Assembly: GCF_004359215.1 (NCBI RefSeq)
Contig: NC_090612.1
Span: 55,068-68,950 of the forward strand
From: Bremia lactucae
Lineage: Eukaryota > Oomycota > Peronosporomycetes > Peronosporales > Peronosporaceae
Length of the DNA: 13,883 bases
Reading direction: 5' to 3'
Each line of letters starts with the position of its first letter. Positions within the stretch are counted from its first letter, which is position 1. Below the pieces are notes generated by a model. It had not been told where the DNA came from. It ran no database searches and was given only the letters and a program-made list of their open reading frames with translations. Of the stretch, positions 1-8,039 are shown one piece after another. The translations under genes were made by a program, and so were the position numbers.

Positions 1-712
1 TTTTTTATCTAATGAACGTCTTAAAGCGTCCACAAGCGAGTTGACGTACGACGAGTGGGTGCGATGGCCTCACATGCGGTTTGGTCGTCAGTTCAACTGC
101 AAAAAGAGTTTCAGTGTGACCACCCATCCCACTATTGAATTATTTTACGGTAGCTATGCAAAAGCACAGGCAGCGCTGCAGGTCCACCATTCAAATAAAA
201 CGAGTAGGCCAGCAAAGATGCTTGCCTAGAAAGCAGTATAAAAAACATTGCGAACATCCTTGATCGACTTTCAATGTGGTTGCGCAATTGCAGCTCGGGG
301 CAATGGTGGAGAATACTTCACATACACATAAGAACATAAGTCCAAAAATACTTGAGAGTATAGCTTTTCTTAAGAAGAAGATGAGCCCCAATAACCCATC
401 AAAATAAGTTCGCAGTAATAAATCGAAGCGTTGAACGTCTTAATTAATAGGAGCTCAATGTGTAGGTGCTAATACACTTGATCTGTTAGCCCCTCCGAAG
501 CTAACTTTGGGGAGATAACACACTTTCCGCTACTAGAACTGAAGCGATTCTTGCGCGATCTGAGAAGTGGCAAAGTAAAGCAGATCTGCGTACTTGTCAC
601 AAAAAATAGTACCTGGCCAATATACTATAGGCACAAGTTTTTTATTAGAATTGGCAGTTTTTCAGCACCTCATTGATGGACAAAAGTGTGGTTGACGAGA
701 AGATTTAATAAG
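1..712 (+). pseudogene. Protease-to-RT spacer of gypsy Pol, degenerate
   Basis: This stretch aligns by eye, base for base over long runs, with 12901-13640 in element C. Both have the 'tgaacgtctt' and 'gcgtccacaagcg' words near the left end (MNVLxRPQA in protein). Both have 'ttgaacgtctt' followed by a run matching the LDL-APPKLT peptide in the middle, and 'gatggac.aaagtgt' near the right end (MDESV). In gypsy Pol this is the low-complexity linker between the aspartic protease and the RT fingers. It is not catalytic. Stops and indels occur in every frame. Homology to element C ends near 712, where the sequence switches to post-integrase material. Confidence 0.75.
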
Positions 713-1240
713 GCTATTGCTGACTTTGATAATTACGGCCCTGATACACTCAGCGTCCGCAAAAATAATACTAGTGCGAATGATGATGTTTTCATTAAAG
801 AGGAAAACGAAATCTCCGCGTTGCGCACCAGTAGCGACACCCAGTCACCACGAAAATTCTTGCTGGCTCGAGAAGCAGTGGTCCGTTTCGTATAAGATTT
901 CATCGCAGATGCGGTGGACCTTCAATACGGAGCTCTGACAAAAATGAAGAGCAAACGCAATTTTTTTAAGTTAACGGTCTACTATTACTGCCTACGGTAT
1001 ACCGAAACATCTAGTGACTAGTGAGGGCAGCGATAAATTATTGCCTAAGGTAAATCAGCCAGTTCCGTGTACTGCACCGCCCAGGCAATGCGTACACGGT
1101 CAAGCTACCTCATAGGTTGCGTACGCATTCTACGCTGTACATCGGATGTCTCCGCCCGCATTGCCAGTACGAGGCTTTTCATGGGTCCAAATCACATCGG
1201 AATGGTCAAAGTTTCCGCCAAAGACTGATCGTCCCGGGAT
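713..1240 (+). pseudogene. Integrase C-terminal region of gypsy Pol, degenerate
   Basis: Three frames must be used in turn. Frame 2 gives AREAVVRFV, a stop, then DFIADAVDLQ at about 865-935, typical of the helix after the gypsy integrase core. Frame 3 gives GSDKLLPK near 1030-1050. Frame 1 then gives FRVLHRPGNAYTVKLPHRL and RTHSTLYIGCLRP at about 1062-1155, which is the GPY/F-type C-terminal module of gypsy integrases (normally 'GPF.VL...YTL.LP..M..HP.FYVG.LKPY'). The module helps bind and position DNA during integration. Frame changes near 990 and 1058 and stops at about 893 and 1110 show it is dead. The integrase DDE core that should precede it is missing. Confidence 0.75.
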
Positions 1241-1691
1241 AGAGACTAATTCCCACGAACGAGACGTTTCACTTTATCCTTCAAGGATATATTATCTTGA
1301 CGAGCTGACGCCAGCTCATCTCGAAGGGTCTGATTCGCCCTTTGATCGACAATTGGTCGAGCGCATCTTGCGCAAGATATTGCAACTTTTCGCTACAACC
1401 ATTGTCGACCGTGATCAATTTTACCATCACCAGAGTTGTCACCGACGTTGGAGTCATGGCAAGATGACTCCACACCAAAATGTTCCGAAGAGTCAAAAAT
1501 GTCGCAACAATCTATTTGGTTGTCACGTCAGAACTCATTGGTTTGACGAAATGACCTCGGGCGAACCGGAGGCCTTAATAGTAGCCTCTTTGTCGGACAG
1601 TGACGCCAACTCGTACCAGTCACCTCCAATCGGAGTTGTATGTGGGCCGCTCCCCGCAGAGACTCATGTCACTACAATGAGTGTTGTTTAA
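1146..1691 (+). pseudogene. C-terminal tail of gypsy Pol, unrecognised 181-codon frame
   Basis: This is the longest open frame in element A, 181 codons from an ATG that is probably not a true start. The same frame continues upstream across one TAG (about 1110) into the integrase-like GSDKLLPK. The first 30-odd codons overlap the integrase C-terminal module, which is really encoded in frame 1, so the biologically coherent protein shifts into this frame around 1200. From there it reads as a hydrophilic tail (for example YLDELTPAHLEGSDSPF) with no motif I recognise and no chromodomain. It ends two bases before the purine-rich stretch that precedes the LTR, the expected place for the end of pol. 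Confidence 0.45.
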
Positions 1692-1699
1692 GGGTGTGA
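1689..1699 (+). other. Polypurine tract of element A
   Basis: The purine-rich TAAGGGTGTGA lies directly against the LTR start TGTAAAGGGG at 1700, in the usual position of the plus-strand primer of an LTR retrotransposon. It also overlaps the stop codon of the pol tail. Confidence 0.5.
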
Positions 1700-1810
1700 T
1701 GTAAAGGGGTATCCTGTTTCATAGATATTATATTCCTTATAAGAAATGATGAATAATTTTTCGTATAAGAGGAAAACAATAACGAAGAATAAATTGGGGG
1801 AAATGTTAAC

Positions 1811-1860
1811 GGCACCCCATTTTTGTTTAAGGCACACCATTTTGGTTTAAGGCACCCCAC
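1811..1860 (+). repeat. 20-bp tandem repeat, 2.5 copies, in the LTR
   Basis: The unit ggcaccccatttttgtttaa is present at 1811-1830, with two substitutions at 1831-1850, and as a half copy (ggcaccccac) at 1851-1860. LTR-internal short tandem repeats of this type often sit in U3 and may hold regulatory sites; no site is identified here. Confidence 0.8.
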
Positions 1861-2116
1861 AAGTAATTTTGTACTAATATTGACCAATAATTATAAATAT
1901 CTGACACTCTTAGATTCTTTGTCCTCGCTTCCGCTTCACGCTTGCAAGCAACGCATTTTTCACGCTTTGCGCAAAACGCACCCTATTTGACAGGTGTCAA
2001 GTATGGAGTTGAATGCCCTTGGAACGGTGAGTGCCAGTGTATATTTGCAAGCCAAGCACTTATAAAGTCATGTGATTCGGGAATCTATTGTGGACTAATC
2101 AAAAGCCGTCAAGGCG

Positions 2117-2121
2117 ACTTG
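2117..2121 (+). repeat. Target site duplication of element B, left copy
   Basis: ACTTG lies immediately outside the left LTR and is repeated exactly at 9619-9623 outside the right LTR. A 5-bp duplication is usual for Ty3/gypsy integrases. Confidence 0.85.
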
Positions 2122-2610
2122 TGTAGCGAAGCTACCTCGCTCTTAATGTCAGAGGAAGACTTCCAGACTCAGAGAGTCTCTTGTTTTTATTGAGCTAATG
2201 AGCTTAACAACTCAGGGAGTCGTACAAGCTATTAAAGCTTAGGGAATCCTAATTCAAGGATTTCAGGGGCTCGTAGAACCAAGTGGCAACTAGTTTCCAA
2301 GAGGATATACCTTATAAAGGCTTCTATCTCTTACAGATCAGTGCGCAATCCTAAGGAATGCACTCAACGATTTAAGATCAAAAGGGGATCTGCACTTTAT
2401 TTAATAATTAAATTATTTAGTCTATACCTTCCCCTAGCTAATTTAAAATAGATTTCGGCCGCCAGATTTGTATCTGGTGGCGATCGTATTTGTTACCCAT
2501 AATAAATGGTATTTAAGTAGCTCACTATTTTTTATAGGATAAGAGGGTATTTTACCCATAAAGTAAATGTACCACAACAACGGTTCTCCAACCGATGTGT
2601 GCCGCATACA
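2122..2610 (-). repeat. 3' LTR of element B
   Basis: This is a direct repeat of 9127-9618 at roughly 89% identity by hand count. On the - strand it begins TGTATGCGG (at 2610) and ends GCTTCGCTACA (at 2122). It carries inverted repeats shared with the other copy: GTAGC-GAA-GCTAC at 2123-2135, AGACTC-AGA-GAGTCT at 2165-2179, a 10-bp stem at 2458-2481 and CGGTT-CTCC-AACCG at 2581-2594. On the - strand an AATAAA lies in the AT-rich stretch near 2395-2405, a possible polyadenylation signal. Confidence 0.92.
2458..2481 (-). other. 10-bp LTR hairpin, 3' LTR copy
   Basis: GCCGCCAGAT and ATCTGGTGGC are separated by TTGT, giving a 10-bp stem with one G/T position. The other LTR copy has the same hairpin at 9464-9487 with a different single mismatch, so the ancestral stem was probably perfect. 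It could be an RNA structure in the element transcript or an operator-like inverted repeat; the sequence does not decide which. Confidence 0.6.
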
Positions 2611-2621
2611 TACTCCCCCAT
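2611..2621 (-). other. Polypurine tract of element B
   Basis: On the - strand ATGGGGGAGTA ends directly against the LTR start TGTA. A short G-rich tract here is the expected primer for plus-strand DNA synthesis. Of the bases 2622-2714, 2643-2658 (acatttcctctttgag) loosely resembles an oomycete initiator upstream of the + strand ORF; this is a weak match. Confidence 0.65.
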
Positions 2622-2714
2622 CAGACTATTGACGTCGATTGACAACATTTCCTCTTTGAGGTTGGAACTTAAACAGCTAACTTTTCGGTTGTTGTTGTTT
2701 TTTTCCTTTGTCCC

Positions 2715-3368
2715 ATGACAATAAAGCGTGAGTCACAGACTCTTAGCACCTTCCTCGACGATGAAGGGATGGTGGACTTTGAAAGTCACCCTCCATTAGA
2801 GGATGAGGAGAAAAGGCGTAGTTCTCGGACGCCTTCTCCTCCGGATGACTGTCGGCGGGCCCCGAATCCGTTCCCAGAACGTGGTGCCGCTGATGTCTTA
2901 ACTGCATTGAGCAGGACACGGGACCCTGAGTCCAACGTTATTACTAATTCGCTCGATAAAGAGCAAGAGCAATCAATTCTCAAAGAGGAACAAGCTCGTC
3001 GTCGAGCTGCCGAGATAGCGAAATCCAAAGCTCATAGTGAATATAGATTCACTCCGCTTAGTGCGGACGAGCGTCTCAAAGAGATAGCGGGTCACAGCTT
3101 GGGCACATGGATCTCTGGTGACCCGGCAAGAACGCCGGAAGAGATCGCTGCTCGCGACGCTCTTCATAAGCGAAACCTTACGCCAAAGGTATTGACGCGA
3201 CGTCAGTATCTGACGCGCTTACGTGATCAAGCCCGTGGGGCTTCGGTGACCTCCATGAGAAAAATTCCGATCGTTTTATTTTGCTCGTACACCGTTGACG
3301 TTTTTGAGCGCCAAGCTCAGGGTCAACTCGCGTCAAATAACGCTTCCCACAACTTGAAGTGGAATTAG
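2715..3368 (+). CDS. Antisense ORF of element B, 217 codons, unknown function
   Basis: This ORF lies inside element B between the chromodomain and the 3' LTR, on the strand opposite gag-pol. It is the longest clean + strand frame in the window. The composition looks like a real protein. The N-terminal part is acidic and Ser/Pro/Arg-rich (residues about 1-60, for example PLEDEEKRRSSRTPSPPDD). A charged, helix-prone middle follows (about 80-110, KEEQARRRAAEIAKSK). Then comes an ordered-looking segment (about 110-175) with RFTPLSADERLKEIAGH, ARTPEEIAARDALHKR and LTRRQYLTRLRDQARG. The last 35 or so residues look less protein-like. No signal peptide, membrane segment or zinc finger is seen, and I do not recognise the family. 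Downstream, frames 3 and 2 continue with protein-like sequence, so this may be the N-terminal half of a longer broken gene. Antisense ORFs in this position are known in some plant gypsy lineages (Tat group); a link to those is inference only. Confidence 0.55.
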   Translation: MTIKRESQTLSTFLDDEGMVDFESHPPLEDEEKRRSSRTPSPPDDCRRAPNPFPERGAADVLTALSRTRDPESNVITNSLDKEQEQSILKEEQARRRAAEIAKSKAHSEYRFTPLSADERLKEIAGHSLGTWISGDPARTPEEIAARDALHKRNLTPKVLTRRQYLTRLRDQARGASVTSMRKIPIVLFCSYTVDVFERQAQGQLASNNASHNLKWN

Positions 3369-3958
3369 GTGGATCTATAGCCTCAGTGCGGCTTTAATCC
3401 ATGGTTAATTGAAGCACTGAAATATCGGCTAGACTTTGCTTCGTTAAATGCTGAACGCAACTGGCCTTTGGCTTTAAGCTTACCGAAATCGAAGCGAAGC
3501 TTCCGTTCCAAACGAACGTCAGCCATATCCGCAGACTCTCTGATATTCCAAATATTGCGAAGGCGGCGGGCCCGGTGGACCCAGTTCCCAAATGAAACTT
3601 TGTTTTCACTCCATGTTTCGTTTAAAAATCTCAAACTCTTAAGAGTTTTCAGAAGAGGAGTACCCTAGCCACTTCACCAGATACTGGTATTGACCCCTAC
3701 GACGACGTCGTTTTATAAGTTGGTCCACATGAAATTGAAGAATCCCCCGCACATCGAGCAGCGCGGGAGGGGGCCGACATTTCGGCGGAATCATTTGATG
3801 CTCTAAGGCACGAGGTGCAACTTCTTCGTGAGGTCCTTGCCCGGGTTGAGAGCTCTTTTGAGGCGGTTCGGGACCGTCTTTCAACGCTGGAGTGTCAGCA
3901 GCCTCGTTTGAAGGGCCGGCTGGACATCCTGGTAAGAATGCAGCTATCTGCGGCATGA
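3369..3958 (+). pseudogene. Possible broken continuation of the antisense ORF
   Basis: After the TAG at 3366-3368 and a second TAG at 3378-3380, frame 3 still reads FNPWLIEALKYRLDFASLNA (about 3393-3452). A frame change near 3474 leads into frame 2 with LTEIEAKLPFQTNVSHIRRL and then PNIAKAAGPVDPVPK. Frame 2 is stopped at 3593, 3623 and 3716. It then reads IEESPAHRAAREGADISAES and a heptad-rich segment, FDALRHEVQLLREVLARVES (about 3790-3850, predicted coiled coil), before its final TGA at 3956-3958. If real, the whole gene was about 414 codons and its last third overlaps the chromodomain in antisense. Openness opposite a coding strand can arise by chance, so this half is much less certain than the first. 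Confidence 0.3.
3639..3956 (-). pseudogene. Chromodomain and proline-rich linker at the Pol C-terminus
   Basis: The frame reads a Pro/Ala-rich linker, then IPPKCRPPPALLDVRG, then the chromodomain FHVDQLIKRRRRRGQYQYLVKW followed by LGYSSSENS. The YLVKWxGY core, with a variable segment and SxNSW after it, is diagnostic of chromodomains fused to gypsy integrases, which steer integration to modified histone H3. A stop at 3636-3638 falls where the third aromatic-cage Trp should be; EFEI follows in the same frame, then no recognisable chromodomain C-terminal helix. The frame joins the integrase C-terminal domain upstream only through stops. The segment 3383-3635 on this strand gives no recognisable continuation. 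Confidence 0.8.
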
Positions 3959-3959
3959 C

Positions 3960-4337
3960 CGCCTGTCTCGGCGCAAGCGCCTTCAGTCCATGTGGGAAGG
4001 GTCCCGATATGGCTAAAGCAAGCCAACGTAAAATACTGGGTGTGTATGCAGCTTGCTAGGAAGGTTTAGCGTATAAGCTAGGCCCTTCTTGGCCACGACC
4101 GTGATTAGTCCAATAAAGCGCGGGCACAATTAGGTTTTGAAGACCGCGGAAACCAAGTTGGTAGGTAGATTTTTAGCGTTTAGCAAAACTCGGTCCTCGA
4201 CCATATAATAATTAATACAGCTTCTGCCTTTGGCATCTACTTGCTCTTTTTGTTTGTTTTGGCTATTAGACACTAAATTGCGTCGCGAGAAACTCGCTTA
4301 CTTGTTTCGAACGGTAACAGGGCTGATATCAGCAAGC
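3960..4337 (-). pseudogene. Integrase C-terminal (GPY/F) domain of element B
   Basis: Read leftward this segment shows, across frame changes, VDAKGRSCI, LLNAKNLPTNLVSAVFKT followed by a stop, LCPRFIGLITVVAKKGLAYT, and LNLPSKLHTHPVFYVGLL followed by a stop and PYRDPSH. That is the usual GPY/F module (PRFIGPF.VV...AYTLNLP...HPVFYVGLLKPY) with the GPF reading GLI here. It connects the integrase core to the linker and chromodomain. Two internal stops (about 4130 and 4008) and loss of the GPF residues mark it as non-functional. Confidence 0.75.
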
Positions 4338-4856
4338 CTACCAGCTAATTCCCCCCCCACCAAGCCCTGAACCACGCAGTGGTAACGTTAATGGAATGGG
4401 TGGATGGGTGAGACCGTTAACATAGAACGGAGTATAGCCTGTAGAGGCATGTACAGCGTTTTTTAACGCATACTCCACCACTGGGAGCTTTGAGCTCCAG
4501 TGCTTTGGTGTATGAGCACACACACTGGGTAAAACGTCTTCAATGACGCGATTGACATGTTTAGTGTGACCATCGGTCTGCGGATGGTCCACAGTGGACA
4601 TATCCAATCTGGTGCCAAGCACTCGTAAAATTGGTTTCCAGAATTTACTCGTGAAACGGGGGTCCCGATCAGAGATAATTGCCGCTGGCAAACCGTGTTG
4701 TCGAAACCAGCGATCAATAAACAGCCTCGCTGTACCTTCACCATCAATGGAATCCGGCACGGCCGGTAAGTGAGCCATTTTGCTCAATCGGTCAACAAAG
4801 ACCACAATGCCGGAGTTACCGGCTGAATCTTTCGGTAGACCGAAAACAAAATCCAT
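4338..4856 (-). pseudogene. Integrase catalytic core (rve) of element B, catalytic Glu lost
   Basis: This 172-codon stretch starts MDFVFGLPKD and contains the first catalytic Asp (MDF), VVFVDRLSKMAHL, the second Asp in ISDRDPRF, and HPQTDGHTKHVNRVIED. Counting 35 residues past the second Asp lands on the Lys of HTKH, where gypsy integrases have the catalytic Glu of QTERVN. The DD35E triad is therefore broken by an E-to-K change, consistent with G to A. It continues through FYVNGLTHPPIPLTLPLRG and ends after an eight-C run (eight G in the coding sense) near 4352-4359, a likely slippage site. The core would insert the cDNA ends into host DNA. The zinc-binding domain lies just upstream in another frame. 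Confidence 0.88.
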
Positions 4857-4857
4857 A

Positions 4858-5682
4858 CTAATGGACTCCCAACAACCTATGGGGAACGGGAAGGCTCGCC
4901 AGTGGCGCCGCAGTATGCGCCGAGGTTTCCCGTTGGCAAGTTTCGCATGTGCGAATATATGTGCTGACCCATTTATAAAGTTTGGGCCACCAATAACTCT
5001 GGCTTATAGAGCCGTAGGTCTTTTCTCTACCGAGATGACCACCAAGAACAGTATCGTGTGCCTCATTGAGGATCCGGCTCTTCAAATCCTCATCATGAGG
5101 AACAACGACACGCGGAGAGTCCGCGATGTTTGTGCAATAAAGCAACAGGTTGTGATCGATAGAAAATCGATGTGACCTTGCCCGCAAACGTGCCGGCAGT
5201 TTAATACCCGAATCCGAGTTCTTTAAAGCCTGTAGCAGAGCTACACACTGTTCATCGTTGGCGTAAGCCGAACGGATAAATTCAGGAATAGGCAATATGA
5301 TAGTCGTGAAATGAGAGAGCTCATAATCCGGCCTGCGTGATAACGCATCGACCAAAGCATTCTGCTTACCGGGCTTATACTTCACCTCGAAGTTGTATTC
5401 CGCGAAAAAGGATGGCCATCGGGCCATTCTCTGTGAGAGATGGGGCAACTCGCGTGACGCGTGATCTGTATATATCACAAACGGCTTAGAGCCGAGCAGA
5501 TAAACTCTGAATCTGACGAGAGCATATTTCAATAGCAAGTAACTTTTTGTCATGAACTGGGTAGTTCGTTTTTGCAGGTTTGAGCTGTCTAGACTTGAAT
5601 TCAATAACACGTTCACGCCCATCAACATCTTTTTGAAGCAATGCACTGCCAATGGTAATATCCGAAGTGTCACAGACGACAC
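4858..5682 (-). pseudogene. RNase H C-terminal half and integrase zinc-binding domain of element B
   Basis: An uninterrupted 274-codon frame. Residues about 50-115 are the RNase H C-terminal half: FVIYTDHAS (catalytic Asp), LSQRMARWPSFFAEYNFEVK and ALVDALSRRPDY. About four residues seem to be missing between DHAS and PHLSQ compared with relatives, and ALVDALSRR replaces the usual ALADALSRR. A spacer follows, then SPRVVVPHDEDLK and the HHCC zinc-binding domain at about residues 205-255: HDTVLGGH, YWWPKLYKWV and CETCQ, with all zinc ligands present. The end PVPHRLLGVH is out of frame; one base near 4882 would join it to the integrase core at 4856. The first 45 codons are in the wrong frame for RNase H. 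Confidence 0.85.
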
Positions 5683-6600
5683 CTAAATTTTAATTTGGAT
5701 TTGGCAGTGCCAGGATCGGCATGGGTAAGACATACGTAACTGCTTGAAAAGCATGATGTTCTGTGCTAGTCCAGCACCATTCCATATCCTTTTAAGGAGA
5801 TTAGATAATGGCCTATCCATATCAGCGTAACTTATGCTATATCTGAGTAAATAATTGGCGAGACCCAACCACTTACGTAAATCCTTTTAGTTTTTAGAAA
5901 TCGGCATATCTACTCTGCTTTTACCTTAGCGGGTCCCACTCTAAGGCCTCACTTTCCAATGAAGCATCCTAAAAAAGGATTTTTGTCTGCGCTAAAAATG
6001 TATTTAGATGCATAGGCATACAATTTATCTGTGCGCACAAACTCGAGCACTGCTCGCAAATGGTCTAAATGGCTTTCCATATCCGACCGACCCTGCTCCG
6101 CACGACTATAGACAAAAATGTCATCAAATAAGTCTGTGCATAACCTCGATGAGGGCGAAACAGTGCGTCACTAGACGATTAAATGTTGCCGGGGCGTTGG
6201 AAAACCCTTGTGGCATAACTAGCCACTCCCATAACATGCCGCTTGGGTGCTAGCCGCTGTAAGCGGGATATCGCTAGCTCGCATGAGCAATTGGTAGTAA
6301 CCATCGACTAAGTCCAATGCACTGTACATTGTACATCCCACCATATTATTCTGAAGAACATCCTTTCTAGAAATGGGGGTTTGTGCTGGTACAGTGACAG
6401 CATTAAGCTTATTATAAGCATGTACAATGCGCTATTTACCATTTGGCTTTTTGACACAAAAATCGGTGTCGAATAAGGAGATCTCGAACCATTCCAGCCT
6501 CGTGCTTAGCACGGAAGAAATCGTAAATGACGTCACAGTGTTCCCTTAGCTAAGTCAACTGTCGTGTGACCCAGTATTTCGTTCCCGGAACCAAGTCAAT
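5683..6600 (-). pseudogene. Reverse transcriptase and RNase H N-terminus of element B
   Basis: Read leftward in shifting frames, the RT landmarks are visible: LDLVDGYYQLLMRA at about 6265-6325 (first catalytic Asp), then the catalytic box at 6120-6130, then FLGC-like and WLGLANYLLRYSISYADMDR (about 5805-5870), the RT connection. In the catalytic box the bases are tat-ttg-atg-ac, where gypsy elements need tat-tty-gat-gac. One base is missing, so YFDD becomes out of frame at the active site. At the left end RNase H begins with VVCDTSD (first Asp kept), but its catalytic Glu reads Lys (AAG, 5594-5596). RT would copy element RNA into DNA primed by tRNA. Stops and shifts occur every 100 bases or so. 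Confidence 0.8.
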
Positions 6601-7640
6601 TTTATGACGGACCCTCTATCCGGAGGTAAAACGGATGGTGGATTGGTACATACCACATCTTGGAATTTCCTAATCATGAAATAAACTGGATTCGTGGGAT
6701 CTTGATGGATCGATGACCCATTTCGCGCGCTAGGTGCAGCTTTTATATCATCCAGGACAGCTTCGTTTAGTAGTGACGATGAGGTTAACTGAATCGTTGG
6801 TCGAATGACCACCATCTCAGATAAGTCGCCAGATTTTAAGGCTCGGCGGCACTTATTAACAGACATTTCGTCCAGCTCTACAAGAGTATGTAACAAAGGC
6901 ATTACCGCAAGGCTAACGTCTCCCTCGATGTTACCGGTAACAAAATTTACAAGCGAATGTAATTGCTCACTCGTATCACTTTGTGGGGTATAAACGCTTC
7001 GCATGTCCCCTGTCTTGGAGTAGAGACAATACCCTTTTAGAGGCCGGGACATTCACATCTCCAAATTTCCCAACCCGTATTGGCTCATTACCAGGCATGA
7101 TCTCTCTTACGACATCCGACAAGAAGTTAGGTAACTCAACCTCCTTTACCAGCGAACGTTTACATGTCTCTTCATGTGTGTGCATCACAAGGGCTTGACC
7201 CAAAATGCCCTGGCGAACCGCCAATAGTGTTATTATTGATACTCAGTATGGTATGGTGCCACCTCGGCCGACCGTACTCGGTGGACTTAGACGTGCCACT
7301 GTACGTATCTCTGGGATATTGTACCATTGATGATTCGGCCTTAGCCCAACAATGCTTTCAGCACTCAGTGAATCGTTATTACGACGAGTGTCACTTGGCG
7401 GAGTACGTGCCGTTCTACTTCTTTCTACTGAGTCGGGCTTAGAATTAATGTTCTCAACATTGAAGTTTATTAACTCACAAATTTCAATGTCTAAAATACT
7501 GACAGACTCATTCAATGATCCGCGCCAAAAGCGCTTTCGTTGGCTGCATTCATGACTCTCCAAATCTTTGCTAGACATTGCGCGTGCGCCTAAGGTCTTG
7601 GACCTTCAATCGATACATGGCTCATGGCGTTCAAGTCAGG
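6601..7640 (-). pseudogene. Protease-to-RT spacer of element B Pol
   Basis: Two partly open frames, 7578-7243 and 7224-6555 (with one shift near 7050), cover this stretch. Towards the left end it reads LLNEAVLDDIKAAPSA, FQDVVCTNPPSVLPPDRG: the DVF.D.PP..LPP.RG word that immediately precedes the RT fingers in gypsy Pol. The rest (for example MAVRQGILGQALVMHTHEET and ELPNFLSDVV) is non-catalytic linker. The frame at 7578-7243 is hydrophilic, has no motif I recognise, and may only be linker. Confidence 0.65.
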
Positions 7641-8020
7641 CCATATCAAGGATGAGATCATATCACGAATCCGAATCAAGGACGAGACAGCGTTCCATAC
7701 TGTCAAAGTCCAAAAACTTTATACTTAAGTTCAATGGAACTATGGGAACAACGACACGAGTCCCAGTCGCTAAGCGAACAGTGATTGCATCACGTTCATG
7801 CGCTTTAAGCGCCTCAACATATTGATGACTTCCTTCAAAGGAAAAGCGTCGAGCATAATTGCAAGACGCTTCTGAGTCAATTAAAATTGACCACGGCTTA
7901 TCAAAGCTCTTTACAGTCGCTTGAGCGACCAGCAAGCCAGGCTTGTACTCTCGTACCGTGCCTTTGAGCACCGAGCTTATTGGGGCTAGGTTCTGTATAT
8001 TCTCACCTCCTTGAGGTTCA
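7641..8020 (-). pseudogene. Retropepsin-type aspartic protease of element B, active site altered
   Basis: The open frame 7971-7663 reads GLLVAQATVKSF, SILIDSEASCNYARRFSFEG, ITVRLATGTRVVVP and LDFDSMERCLVLD. Gypsy proteases have LIDSGA here; the Gly of the catalytic D-S/T-G triplet reads Glu (GAA), consistent with one G to A change. The frame then stops (TGA at about 7660) and continues through YDLIL and LERHEP, with further TGA stops at positions where Trp is expected. The enzyme would cut the Gag-Pol polyprotein. The D-S-E triplet, together with the stops, means no active protease. Confidence 0.82.
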
Positions 8021-8039
8021 ACAAAGCCTAGGTCTTCCC

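Larger units (their letters stand above)
1..1699 (+). mobile_element. Element A: 3' part of a decayed Ty3/gypsy element
   Basis: This is a degenerate gypsy-type retrotransposon on the + strand that enters from outside the window. It contains the protease-to-RT spacer, then the region after the integrase core, a tail, and a purine-rich tract just before an LTR. RT, RNase H and the integrase core are absent, so it is an internal deletion derivative. The spacer part is recognisably homologous to 12901-13640 in element C, although much diverged. No reading frame stays open across it. Confidence 0.8.
1700..2121 (+). repeat. Left part of a split LTR shared by elements A and C
   Basis: It starts TGTAAAGGGG. 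The inverse of this, CCCCGTTACA, occurs at 10898-10907, so the two form 10-base terminal inverted repeats with one mismatch. On the left are the pol tail and polypurine tract of element A. The block is cut at 2121 by the 5-bp target duplication of element B and resumes at 9624. It is AT-rich and noncoding, and includes a 20-bp tandem repeat at 1811-1860. The total LTR would be about 1.7 kb, or about 1.1 kb if 9899-10503 is a further insertion. Confidence 0.65.

Noticed and set aside
1942..2193. 83-codon + strand ORF across the element B left boundary
   Set aside because: It joins the older LTR to the element B LTR across the target duplication at 2121, so it did not exist before the insertion.
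3383..3634. 83-codon - strand ORF after the chromodomain
   Set aside because: It matches no expected chromodomain C-terminal sequence and overlaps the better-looking + strand frames.
4780..5175. 131-codon + strand ORF
   Set aside because: It lies opposite the integrase core, zinc-binding domain and linker of element B, whose motifs are clear on the - strand; this is a shadow frame.
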